This document shows positions 25,851 to 33,718 of a stretch of 64,000 nucleotides of DNA, piece after piece. Location: the NCBI RefSeq assembly GCF_947654275.1, contig NZ_CANTJS010000001.1, positions 62,001-126,000 of the forward strand, written 5' to 3'. Position 1 is the stretch's first letter; every line of letters begins with the position of its first letter. The stretch is from an uncultured Oscillibacter sp. GTDB lineage: Bacteria > Bacillota > Clostridia > Oscillospirales > Oscillospiraceae. A program made the translations under genes and the position numbers. Below the pieces are notes generated by a model, which searched no databases, was not told the DNA's origin, and saw nothing but the letters and a program-made list of their open reading frames with translations.

Positions 25851-25880
25851 ATTCTATCACGCTGTGTCGCTTTTTGTCAA
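25851..25880 (-). promoter_or_regulatory. Promoter of small peptide, unit 1
   Basis: Minus-strand TTGACA (25880-25875), 18-base spacer, TAGAAT (25856-25851). The leader to the ATG is about 70 bases. Confidence 0.75.
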
Positions 25881-25928
25881 TTCCGCCGCTTCCTTTGGTG
25901 TCGAAAAAAGGAACCGGCGCGGAAGCCC

Positions 25929-25956
25929 TTGACAAAACGGCTCAAATCGGTATAAT
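25929..25956 (+). promoter_or_regulatory. Promoter of putative antisense RNA, unit 2
   Basis: TTGACA (25929-25934), 16-base spacer, TATAAT (25951-25956). The flanking bases are almost identical to unit 1 (GGCTCAAATCGG spacer, AACAGAAGGGCGCTG start). Confidence 0.85.
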
Positions 25957-25962
25957 GAAAAC

Positions 25963-26055
25963 AGAAGGGCGCTGTCACAAGACGGTCAGCCCTCCACGCT
26001 AGTCAAACATCAAAGTTGACCGTTCGGGGGACAGCCGGACGGTCAACACGCTTTT
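25963..26055 (+). ncRNA. Putative antisense antitoxin RNA, unit 2
   Basis: The inferred transcript runs from about 25963 through the hairpin 26015-26047 to the TTTT near 26054, antisense to the 3' end of the second peptide gene. The layout is the same as unit 1. Ends are predicted. Confidence 0.5.
26015..26047. terminator. Inverted repeat containing the peptide stop codon, unit 2
   Basis: GTTGACCGT / ACGGTCAAC flank a CGGGGGACAGCCGG loop; the TGA stop of the peptide lies in the right arm. It is the covarying counterpart of 25660-25692. Confidence 0.7.
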
Positions 26056-26129
26056 GTGGTAAGGACGTACAGCGCAATGGCTGTACACACCAGGAACCGA
26101 AAAACCTGGCAAATCCTCTTTTTCCACAT
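26043..26129 (-). CDS. 28-residue hydrophobic peptide, putative type I toxin, unit 2
   Basis: A second peptide of exactly 28 residues with the same start (MWKKR), RFLV core and LTTKAC end. Its middle is different (CTAIALYV). The ribosome site GGGGAGGTGGTGCGG is the same. The last 17 coding bases before the final codon (CTTACCACAAAAGCGTG) are identical to unit 1. Upstream of the ribosome site the sequence no longer matches unit 1, and I see no good promoter in the hairpin-rich stretch 26150-26350. This copy may be silent or driven from elsewhere. Confidence 0.68.
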   Translation of the reverse strand: MWKKRICQVFRFLVCTAIALYVLTTKAC

Positions 26130-26149
26130 CCGCACCACCTCCCCCTCGC

Positions 26150-26351
26150 CGTCGCGTGCTCCATATCACTTGCCCCGGCCTATGGGCCGGGGCTCGCTCA
26201 TTCCGCCGCTCCGGCTCTCCCTCCGCAAACGCTACGCTGGTTTGCGGAGGGGAAAGCAAAAAGAGCCGCCCGCCTTTCGGCGGGCGGAAGCAAAAAGAGG
26301 GGGGGATTCCTCCCCCGGTGAAACAGGACCCGCCCCAATGGGGCGGGTCCT
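26150..26351. repeat. Hairpin-rich intergenic stretch
   Basis: No gene was seen. There are four GC hairpins: CCCCGGCC/GGCCGGGG near 26173-26192, CCTCCGCAAAC/GTTTGCGGAGG near 26221, CCGCCCGCC/GGCGGGCGG near 26263-26287, and AGGACCCGCCCC/GGGGCGGGTCCT at 26325-26351. GCAAAAAGAG occurs twice between them. The last hairpin is the first structure after the SLH gene stop and may act as its terminator. Confidence 0.6.
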
Positions 26352-26387
26352 TTGCCGGATACACGAATCAAATGGAGTCAGGGGAAA

Positions 26388-29300
26388 TCAGCTAACCGGA
26401 TCCGCGTGCTCCGCAATCGCGGTGATGGAGAACGCGCCGGTGATGCCCTCAGCGGTCAGGTCGCCAGCAGTCAGAACGATGTTCCAAACGGCGGCAACTG
26501 CTTCCTCAGCAGGAGTCACAACGATCTTGTAGTAGGTGGGCTGCTCGACCTTCGCCCAAGTGGCTTCCTCAATCAGACCGCTGGCAGTCTCATCAGCCGC
26601 AAGGAGTTCCTCCTCAGTTTTTCCTTCAGCAAGCTTCTTAACGTTGGTAGCCTGGTCGAATTCGTCCTTAGTCTCGAAGGTCACTTTCTTCCAAGCGCCG
26701 CTACCATTATTGAGTGTAGCGTCCCACTGATAGAAATCGGGATTCTCCACAGCCGCAACATAGGTAGCCTCGGCAAAGTTGGTGGAGTCGGTGAAGTCGA
26801 AGTCCTCAGCGGTGGCGTCCTTGCCGTCAGCCAGCTTGTAGAGCTTACCGCCCTCAGCAGCGGTCTTGGCCGCATTGAATGCGGCCTCGTCGTTGAAGGG
26901 ACCGACAGCGGTGTAGGTGTTGACCGCATCAACAGCGGCGCTGCCCTCGGTGACCTTCACCAGACGGCCATTGGCCTTGGTGCACGCAAACACCACGGGA
27001 TCGCCGGCGGCACGGGCGGCAGCCTCAGGTGTCACAGTGACGTCGATCTGCTTGGTATCGAAGTCATAGACACCCTCATGTCCAGCGGCCTCAGTCAGAG
27101 CAATCTTGACAGCGGGATCAGAGGGGGTATCCTTGTGAACAGGGGGATACTCGACGTTGCCGATTGTCAGGTTCTTACCGTCCAGATCGTCCTTCACAGA
27201 AGGATCCAGAGGCTGGCCGGGCGCGGGAACGGGAATGGTCTCGTCAACAATGGGAACATCGGGAACGGTGGTGACACTGTTCGCCATCTCGGTGATGATG
27301 ACCAGGGAGACGTTGCGGAAAGCGTCCTTGGTAGAATCATCGTTGTAGATGAACTGGATGACGGGATACTTGGGGCCTCCGTCCGCCGGGGCGCGCTCAA
27401 CGAAGTCCTTCAGATCGCCCACGGAGTTGATGCCGTTGCGGGTCAGGTCCAGCCACTCGGCGTCAGCCATGCGGACCACGTGGGTCTCGTCACCGATACC
27501 CAGGCTGGCGGACAGGTTGAAGGCGATGTTGGTCTGATTGACAGCATAGTCGGTCAGCTTGACCAGGTGCTTGTCGGCGTTGACAACGGAATACACCTTC
27601 GCCTCGTTGACAGAAGTGGTCTTCTTCACGGAGGTGTGCTCACGCAGGGTGTAGAAGGGCTCGAAGCCTTCGCGGGTGGCGGCGCTGTAGCTGGCGAAAT
27701 CGCCCACGTCCAGTTCCTTGTCGGAATAGATGAATTCCTTATCCTTCAGGCCGTCGGGAGTCATCATGGCCACAGTGTAGCCATAGATCTTCTTGCCGGT
27801 GGAATCGACCTCATAGGAGCCGTCCCAGTCGCGGATGTACAGCAGGTTGGTGCTGATAGCCTGGTTGGACTCGCGCTTGATGACAACAGCCTCGACCTCG
27901 CCGTCGTCATTCAGGCAGAGCTGAGCGGGGTTGTAGTTAGCGGAGTTCCACTTGTAGGTCAGGTCGGCGTTGGACGCGTTCTGGACGCCGCTGAGAACCT
28001 CAATGGAGTCCACTTCGCTGCCGTCGTCGTTGAAGGACACATAGATGAACTTCACGCCCTTGGCAGTGTAAGGCTTCTCGACAGGATTCGCGCCAACCTG
28101 ATAGGCGATGCGGTTGTTGCTGGCCTTGATCTCATAGGGTGCATTGGTGGCGCTATCAGTACCGGTGTACACGTCAGTGACGCCCCGGGTAACGTCCTCG
28201 ACTGTTTCAAGCCCGCTGACCAGCTTCCAGTCGGCGGAGCCGGTGACACCCTTGTTGGTGTACTTCACCAGGTCGCCGGGCTTCATGCTGCTGGTATATT
28301 CAGTATTGGTGCCCAGGTTCAGCTCCAGCAGGTTGCCCTTGATGTCCCAGCCCTCGACAATGGTGACATTGCGGCGGTCGATGGTGCTGGTGAAGTAGCC
28401 CTTAATCACGAAGTAGTCGGAGGTATCGCCCACGTTCTTGGCACGCAGAGCGTTGCCGGCCTTGTCCAGATACAGCTTGACGTCCTCGCGGGTAACCTTG
28501 ATGTCGTCAGCATTGATCTCAACCAGGTCCTTGTTCCACAGAGACACCTTGTAAGCGGTGCCGCCCACGGTGACCTCAACGGCCTGGCGGGTAGCGTTGC
28601 TGTTGCCGTAGGTCTTGACGCGGGTCAGCTTGCCTTCCACGGTCTCGGGGGTGTAGGCGTCGTAGACCTCGAACTCCGTGCCGTTGTCGGTGGTGACGGG
28701 AACCACGGCCACAAGATCGCCGGCCTTCAGGCCCTTCAGGAACTCGTAGTTGGCGTTGTCGCTCTCAACATCCTCGACATCCTCGAAGATAGGCGCCTGG
28801 TTATAGCCGGACTCGGCCTTGGCGGTCTTGTTGTCGGGCTTGATAACGTCCAGAGTCACGGAGTCGGCGCCCACGCGCTTGACCTCCATCAGCTGAGTCT
28901 TGACCACCACGACGTCGGTGATGTAGTCGGCGGTATCCTCGGAGACATAGACCTCCACCACGGTGCCGTTGTCGGTGTAGTCGGCGATGTCGCCGACCTT
29001 CTCGCCGCCGAAGGGAGTGCTGGTCTCGCCGTTGACATGCAGCTCCGTGCTGCCGTCCACCTTATAGCCGTTCAGCCCCAGAGCGCGGACCTTGGTGGCG
29101 TCGCTGACGCCAGTGACATCGTGCTCCATCTGCTCGGTATAGGTGAAGTCAGCCTCGACGGGATAGGTGCCGATGGTGACCTTCTTGTAGCTCCACTCGT
29201 TGGAGGGACGGCCGAAATCGTCCTCGGTGCTGCGCTCCTGCTTCATGCGCAGGTCAACGAAGTGCTCTTCACCGAACTCAACGGTGTACCAGTTGTCCTT

Positions 29301-30041
29301 ATCATAGTTGGAATTGCCGCTGGCCTTCTTGTTATTGATGTGGCTGGCAAATTCCTGGTTGCTGACCTTGTAGTTGCGCTCGGGATTCACGACCACGGAC
29401 TGAGTGCCGTTGACAATGTTCATGCCGCCGGTGTACTCAACCAGGGTGCCCTTCAGGGTGTTCAGAGCCAGCTGGCAGGCCTGCTCACGGTTGACAGACT
29501 CGTTGCCCTTGAAGCTCAGGCGGTCGAACAGGCCGCACTCGTTGCCGATGCGGGCCACGTTCATGGTCCAGCCGGCGCCGGTGAAGCCGCCTTCGTGCTC
29601 ACCCTTGTAGCCCAGAGCGCCCAGCAGCATCTTGGCGAAGGCGTAGCCGCTCAGGGTTCCCTCGGGCTTGAAGGAGCCGTCCTGATAGCCGTTGATGTAG
29701 CCGGAATTCTTGCAGTAGCTGATGACGCCTGCAAAGGTGTGATTCACGGGAACATCGGTGTAGGGTGCGGAGGCGGCAACCAGATTGCTGGCGGCCTCAG
29801 AGCCGATCATCAGGGAGACGATGATCTTGGCGGCGGCGCCGCGGGTCAGCTCCTTCTTGGGCTGGAAGCTGCCGTCGGTGTAGCCGGTGATGATGCCGAT
29901 ACGGTTCAGAACCGCGACGGCTTCCTCGTACTGAATCTCGTCCTTGTCGGTGAGATCCTTGTACTCGGTGGCGCCCGCGCTGACGGTGACCAGGGACATG
30001 GTCATGACCAGTGCAAGCACCAGGGACAGGAATTTCTTCAT
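26388..30041 (-). CDS. SLH-domain cell-surface protein
   Basis: A 1217-residue secreted protein with a signal peptide (MKKFLSLVLALVMTMSLVTVSAGA, cleavage about 24). SLH-type repeats follow. The first is about 27-80 (VLNRIGIITGYTDGSFQPKKELTRGAAAKII). The second is about 93-145 (YINGYQDGSFKPEGTLSGYAFAKMLLGALGY). A weaker third ends near 200 (NREQACQLALNTL). SLH domains bind cell-wall polymers. The remaining 1000 residues are Thr/Val/Asp/Lys-rich, predicted beta, with no catalytic motif I recognise. It may be an S-layer or adhesin-like protein. AAAGGAGGAATG precedes the ATG. Confidence 0.88.
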   Translation of the reverse strand: MKKFLSLVLALVMTMSLVTVSAGATEYKDLTDKDEIQYEEAVAVLNRIGIITGYTDGSFQPKKELTRGAAAKIIVSLMIGSEAASNLVAASAPYTDVPVNHTFAGVISYCKNSGYINGYQDGSFKPEGTLSGYAFAKMLLGALGYKGEHEGGFTGAGWTMNVARIGNECGLFDRLSFKGNESVNREQACQLALNTLKGTLVEYTGGMNIVNGTQSVVVNPERNYKVSNQEFASHINNKKASGNSNYDKDNWYTVEFGEEHFVDLRMKQERSTEDDFGRPSNEWSYKKVTIGTYPVEADFTYTEQMEHDVTGVSDATKVRALGLNGYKVDGSTELHVNGETSTPFGGEKVGDIADYTDNGTVVEVYVSEDTADYITDVVVVKTQLMEVKRVGADSVTLDVIKPDNKTAKAESGYNQAPIFEDVEDVESDNANYEFLKGLKAGDLVAVVPVTTDNGTEFEVYDAYTPETVEGKLTRVKTYGNSNATRQAVEVTVGGTAYKVSLWNKDLVEINADDIKVTREDVKLYLDKAGNALRAKNVGDTSDYFVIKGYFTSTIDRRNVTIVEGWDIKGNLLELNLGTNTEYTSSMKPGDLVKYTNKGVTGSADWKLVSGLETVEDVTRGVTDVYTGTDSATNAPYEIKASNNRIAYQVGANPVEKPYTAKGVKFIYVSFNDDGSEVDSIEVLSGVQNASNADLTYKWNSANYNPAQLCLNDDGEVEAVVIKRESNQAISTNLLYIRDWDGSYEVDSTGKKIYGYTVAMMTPDGLKDKEFIYSDKELDVGDFASYSAATREGFEPFYTLREHTSVKKTTSVNEAKVYSVVNADKHLVKLTDYAVNQTNIAFNLSASLGIGDETHVVRMADAEWLDLTRNGINSVGDLKDFVERAPADGGPKYPVIQFIYNDDSTKDAFRNVSLVIITEMANSVTTVPDVPIVDETIPVPAPGQPLDPSVKDDLDGKNLTIGNVEYPPVHKDTPSDPAVKIALTEAAGHEGVYDFDTKQIDVTVTPEAAARAAGDPVVFACTKANGRLVKVTEGSAAVDAVNTYTAVGPFNDEAAFNAAKTAAEGGKLYKLADGKDATAEDFDFTDSTNFAEATYVAAVENPDFYQWDATLNNGSGAWKKVTFETKDEFDQATNVKKLAEGKTEEELLAADETASGLIEEATWAKVEQPTYYKIVVTPAEEAVAAVWNIVLTAGDLTAEGITGAFSITAIAEHADPVS

Positions 30042-30171
30042 GAAACATTCCTCCTTTTAAATTTGCGGAAGAGTCCGGAACATTCCCCGTTCAGGGCCCA
30101 CGGTATCGGGGGCTAGCCAACCCCGTTGATGGCCCCGGCTCGGGGAACGCCCCAGCGCTTCACGCACCTGC

Positions 30172-30200
30172 AATGTACCCCGAAAACCCTGTGCTGTCCA
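30172..30200 (-). promoter_or_regulatory. Candidate promoter of the SLH gene
   Basis: Minus-strand TGGACA (30200-30195), 17-base spacer, TACATT (30177-30172). It gives a leader of about 125 bases with GC hairpins. Little else is seen in 30042-30317. Confidence 0.45.
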
Positions 30201-30317
30201 GCGTTTCGGGTCCCTTTTAACCCAAGTGAAAACCGCCGTATCATCCGCCGCGCCCATTTGCCGGAGGGAAATAACGGAGCCCAGTTTTTTCCATTTTCTT
30301 CCCCGGACCCGGACAAC

Positions 30318-30345
30318 AAAAAGGAGGGCCCGGCGGCCCTCCTTA
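30318..30345 (-). terminator. Terminator after the recombinase-like gene
   Basis: GGAGGGCC / GGCCCTCC hairpin with a CGGC-type loop followed on the minus strand by a T run. It overlaps the stop codon at 30343. Confidence 0.85.
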
Positions 30346-31653
30346 TTCCGCTTTCCGCTCTCCGGCGAGACCGGGGAGAACATACCGCTGGCCCCTCTGG
30401 ACCAGCTGGCCGGCCTCCACCATGTGCCGCAGCACCAGACCGCACTGCTTGGGCTGGATATGGAGCAGGGCGGCCACGTCCTGACGGTAGGCAAAGCCCT
30501 CCCGCTCCAGATAGGCCCGGACGGTCTCCAGGTGCCGCTCCGGGGGCACCACGGTGCCGGGCAGGTAGTATTTCCCGCCCACCCGAACCAGGCGCTTCCG
30601 CTCCGTCAGGCGGCGGAGGCGGTGATAGGCGGCGGTTTTGGACAGGCCCAGCAGCCGGGACACCTCCCCCCGGGAGACAGCCCCGGCGTTCAGGGCCTGC
30701 TGGAGAATCAGCGCGTCGCCGGAGTCCCGGCCCTCGTTCCGCCGCAGGTCCCGCAGAGCCGTCCGCTCCATGCCGCCCCGAATCAGGGCCGCCCGGGTCA
30801 TCCGGGACAGCCGGGGCAGGTCAATGGGCCGCCGGGAGCGCTCCGTCAGGAGGACGTGGGGGTCATCCGACGGGGCGCGGCTCCGGCGCTCCTCCTCCAG
30901 GAGGCGGCGGACGGTGCTGCTCAGGACCACCTCCCGGTCCGGCAGACGGACCCGGTCCCCCTCCCAGTCAATCTGATCCCAGGTGAGGGCAGTCATCTCC
31001 CGGGCCTGAAGGCCCAGCTGCCAGGCCAGCCACAGAGCCAGGCCCGCCGGGGTTCCCCGCTCCGCCTGGAGGACCTTCCACAGCTTGAATTCATCAATCT
31101 GGTCCGCCGCCGAGACCTTTTTCCCTCGGTTCTTCCGCCGCCTCTCAGCGTCGTCTGCCGCCGGAACGCCGCCAGAAAACCGAATCTGGAGACTGGCCAC
31201 CTCCATGCCGCTGAGCCGGGCCGCCTCCGGCCAATCCAGGGTTTCCAGCTGGCGGAGAATCCAGTCATAGCGCAGGTCCAGCAGCCGCACCCCCGCCAGA
31301 CCGCCCCGGTCCAGGGCCTGCCGGGCCAGCCGGGAGATGGATTCCGGCCGCAGGGGCGTCCGGCTCCGGGCGGAAAGGACCACATAGGGGGACGCCTCGC
31401 TGTGGGCCTCCTGAAGCCGCCAGAGCATCGTCCGCAGCTCCGGGTCCAGGGGGACCGCCCTGTCCGGCAGCTCCAGCCGCCCGTCCAGAAAGGATACCTG
31501 GCTCCAGGTCAGGTTCGCGATCTCCTCCCGGGTCAGGCCCTCCAGCCAGGCCAGCCGGAGCACCACGGCCTCCGGGCCGGTCTGTTCCCGCTCCAGCAGA
31601 CGGCGCAGGGCGGCCTCCTCCAGCCTCTGTGTCTTTTTCCGTTCCTGTCCCAT
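30343..31653 (-). CDS. Tandem degenerate tyrosine-recombinase-like protein with C-terminal HTH
   Basis: A 436-residue protein I do not recognise as a named family. It contains two copies of a region like the tyrosine-recombinase catalytic core. The first is about 32-150 (LAWLEGLTREEIANLTWSQV, then LLDLRYDWIL). The second is about 205-315 (LAWQLGLQAREMTALTWDQI, then ALRDLRRNEG). In both, the first active-site arginine of GLR-x-x-E is replaced (GLT, GLQ) and no nucleophilic tyrosine is evident, so strand transfer is unlikely. The C-terminal 120 residues look like two winged helices (GEVSRLLGLSKTAAYHRLRRLTERKRLV; YRQDVAALLHIQPKQCGLVLRHMVEAGQLV). A DNA-binding regulator is the likeliest role. It lies upstream of the SLH gene on the same strand. 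Confidence 0.6.
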   Translation of the reverse strand: MGQERKKTQRLEEAALRRLLEREQTGPEAVVLRLAWLEGLTREEIANLTWSQVSFLDGRLELPDRAVPLDPELRTMLWRLQEAHSEASPYVVLSARSRTPLRPESISRLARQALDRGGLAGVRLLDLRYDWILRQLETLDWPEAARLSGMEVASLQIRFSGGVPAADDAERRRKNRGKKVSAADQIDEFKLWKVLQAERGTPAGLALWLAWQLGLQAREMTALTWDQIDWEGDRVRLPDREVVLSSTVRRLLEEERRSRAPSDDPHVLLTERSRRPIDLPRLSRMTRAALIRGGMERTALRDLRRNEGRDSGDALILQQALNAGAVSRGEVSRLLGLSKTAAYHRLRRLTERKRLVRVGGKYYLPGTVVPPERHLETVRAYLEREGFAYRQDVAALLHIQPKQCGLVLRHMVEAGQLVQRGQRYVLPGLAGERKAE

Positions 31654-31767
31654 GACGCCGTCCCCCCTTTCCTCCGCGCTTTTGGTTATGAATGCATAGC
31701 AAATCAGGCGAACTCTTTAGAAAAGTTCACCTGCTTCCCATTCGGGCAGCTTTTTAGTTCCTGTTTT

Positions 31768-32112
31768 TTATGTAGCCGCCGCGGTCCGTTCCGGCTTTTC
31801 AGCGGGAGCGGCGGCCTGGATGCCGGTGAGGTCCCAGCAGCCGTGCCGGGTCACCAGCCCGCCGGAGAGACGGCCCTGACAGACGGTAAAAATAGCGTCG
31901 TAGTCCTCCCTGCCTGTCCGGGTGCGCAGCGCGCCTGAGATCAGGTACTTGGGATTGGTCCCCTTCTCCAGCACACTGCCGGTGAAGCGGCTGTGTCTTC
32001 CCAGCAGGCACAGCTCCCCGGAAACCACATGATCCTCTTCCTGGAGCAGCAGGGTTCCGGCGCGGGGCCCCAATTGGCTTTGCAGCACGATGGCATAGCT
32101 GATTTTCTTCAC
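31768..32112 (-). CDS. Small hypothetical protein
   Basis: A 114-residue soluble protein starting at GTG with AGGAG 7 bases upstream. It has beta-rich, Gly-spaced text (LLLQEEDHVVSGELCLLGRHSRFTGSVLEKG) and an Ala/Pro/Glu-rich tail. No family was recognised. Its promoter region contains spaced direct repeats that look like an operator. Confidence 0.6.
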   Translation of the reverse strand: MKKISYAIVLQSQLGPRAGTLLLQEEDHVVSGELCLLGRHSRFTGSVLEKGTNPKYLISGALRTRTGREDYDAIFTVCQGRLSGGLVTRHGCWDLTGIQAAAPAEKPERTAAAT

Positions 32113-32131
32113 AACATCACTCCTGTTCCGA

Positions 32132-32212
32132 ATTATAATGAGACAATTTTCTTGCCTGAAGAGACAATTTTATAAAAAACGTCTAATTTCAGACACTTTT
32201 CATGAAATTGTC
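32132..32212 (-). promoter_or_regulatory. Promoter with spaced GAGACAATTTT operator repeats
   Basis: A minus-strand TATAAT (32137-32132) has a poor -35. Two identical 11-base repeats GAGACAATTTT start at 32140 and 32161, exactly 21 bases apart (two helical turns), covering the spacer and -35. An inverted version GAAATTGTC is at 32204-32212. Confidence 0.6.
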
Positions 32213-32259
32213 AAAATCGCGTGTCCGTTTGACCCCCCTCTCCCGGCCCGGCGCAGAAA

Positions 32260-32345
32260 AACGGACCGCCGTCCATGAAATATGGACGGCGGTCCGTCAG
32301 CCAAAAAAAGCCAAAAAAGCCAAAAAAGGGCGGGAAAATCCCGTC
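32260..32345 (-). terminator. Two terminators after the TetR gene, with GCCAAAAAA repeats
   Basis: On the minus strand the hairpin GGACGGGATTTTCCCGCCC is followed by TTTTTTGG and three GGCTTTTTT-like repeats. A long perfect hairpin (CGGACCGCCGTCCAT/ATGGACGGCGGTCCG) followed by TTTTT comes next. Confidence 0.8.
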
Positions 32346-32375
32346 CTTTTTCGAATTGCCTATGCAGTTCCCCGG

Positions 32376-32969
32376 TCAGCCCAGCATGTCCCCTCCGCAG
32401 CCTCTGGCCCGGAGCGTCTGCCAGACCGCTCCGGCGGCGTGCTGCTCTGCGGCGCTCCGCAGCACCTCCAGCACCGCCCTGGGTTCCACCTCCAAATCAC
32501 CCCGTATCCAGCCCTCCAGCAAAGACAGCAAAATGGTCTCCCAGCACCGGATTCGGGCCGGTTCCCCCTCCGGGTCCGGCGGCGTGCCGCAGCGCTCTCT
32601 GTAATAGGCCTGGGTCCGCTCCAGCATGTCCGCCAGGGGAAGGGCCTCCCGCAGCCCCGCCCTGCCCCGGCTGTCCAGCAGGGCGGTGTAAAAGGGGCGT
32701 TCCTCCTCCATGCGGGCCAGCAGGTCCGCCACGGCCTCCTCCCAGGTCAGGCATTCCCCCTGACGCTCCAGCAGCAGCGTCCGCTCCCTCCGGACGGACC
32801 AGGCAAACAGATCATAAATGTCTTTAAAATGGTAGTAGAACGACTGCCGCCGGAGACCGCTGAGCTCCGTCAGCTCCCGGACCCGCAGCTGATCCAGGGG
32901 CTTGCGGGCCAGCAGAATCCGCATGGCCTCGTCCAGTCCCCGTCTGGTGCGATTCTCTTGTTCCGGCAT
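32376..32969 (-). CDS. TetR/AcrR-family regulator
   Basis: A 197-residue regulator. The N-terminal TetR helix-turn-helix is RVRELTELSGLRRQSFYYHFKDIYDLFAW at about 30-58; the C-terminal all-helical ligand domain resembles DhaS-like proteins. The start at 32969 has AGGAGG upstream; the longer frame lacks a ribosome site. The repeat-bearing promoter of the next gene is a possible target, but this is only position-based. Confidence 0.85.
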   Translation of the reverse strand: MPEQENRTRRGLDEAMRILLARKPLDQLRVRELTELSGLRRQSFYYHFKDIYDLFAWSVRRERTLLLERQGECLTWEEAVADLLARMEEERPFYTALLDSRGRAGLREALPLADMLERTQAYYRERCGTPPDPEGEPARIRCWETILLSLLEGWIRGDLEVEPRAVLEVLRSAAEQHAAGAVWQTLRARGCGGDMLG

Positions 32970-33142
32970 GGCAGTGCTCCTCCTGTCTCTTTCTGGTTCT
33001 CTCACCTTTTTCAGAATCTGTTCCCGTGGAATTAAGAGGTCCAATGGCGCGGGGAAGGGAAAAACGGCCCCGCTCAGGACGGCGGCGCGGCTCCCTGCCC
33101 CCCGCTCCCCCGCGCTTGTGTCGGGAATGTTCAGTCGTTATA

Positions 33143-33171
33143 AGCATACCGCAGTCCCGTCCCTCCGTCAA
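33143..33171 (-). promoter_or_regulatory. Candidate promoter of the TetR gene
   Basis: Minus-strand TTGACG (33171-33166), 17-base spacer, TATGCT (33148-33143). The adjoining 33172-33540 is relatively AT-rich and shows no gene. Confidence 0.55.
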
Positions 33172-33550
33172 GATTCCCCGTTTTTCGCGGGTATGTGATT
33201 TTTGTGTCCCTCATTCTCCGTGAAAATCCGTGCCATGTCATCTTCAGCCATCAAACCGGGCGGCTCCGCCGTCCGCCCGGGCAGACGGCAAACCCCTCCG
33301 TTCGCCGGGCCATCCTCGGCAATCCGCAGATTTTCGGCTCCGCCGGTCCGGTCAACTCAATGAGGATGTTTCAAAATACAGAAAAAACGGGCCATTCTCT
33401 GATTCTTCGCCGCCAGCCGAGCCGTGTTTTCCAATTTTTTCAATTTCCAGGAGCTCTCGACAAATTCAGACAGGAATTTCACTGGATATTGTGTATCATC
33501 CTCTTAGTCCCCTGCTACATTTTGTGTTTCACTGGAAAGGATGATATGAC

Positions 33551-33718
33551 ATGACCGCTATTTCCAAGGAGTATCTGCTGCTGTTCAACACCGTGATTGA
33601 TGCGGAACAAACTCTGGCCCAACTTCACGAAACTCTGATCGAGGCCCAGCGGCAGGCGGAAGAGCTGTTTTTAGAAGGACCCCCTGAAGAAACGCCAACC
33701 GCTCCAAGGAACAGGTGA
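33551..33718 (+). CDS. 55-residue hypothetical coiled-coil protein
   Basis: The ATG at 33551 follows GGAAAGGATGATATGAC. The peptide (MTAISKEYLLLFNTVIDAEQ at its start) is helical with heptad-spaced Leu/Ile (TLAQLHETLIEAQRQAEELF) and a Pro-rich tail. I do not recognise it. It ends inside a 20-bp perfect palindrome. It could be spurious, but coding-like composition and the ribosome site support it. Confidence 0.5.
   Translation: MTAISKEYLLLFNTVIDAEQTLAQLHETLIEAQRQAEELFLEGPPEETPTAPRNR

Noticed and set aside
25530-26140. The tandem 350-base units as a CRISPR or simple repeat array
   Set aside because: There are only two units, they contain conserved frames and promoters, and the differences are synonymous or compensatory.
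26156-26395. Small overlapping open frames in the hairpin-rich stretch
   Set aside because: They consist of translated repeats and hairpins with Pro/Arg/Ser-rich text and no ribosome site.
26352-30116. A 1254-codon open frame on the plus strand opposite the SLH gene
   Set aside because: It has no start signal or domain, is rich in Val/Gly/Leu/Asp, and mirrors the codon pattern of the SLH gene. It is an antisense shadow.
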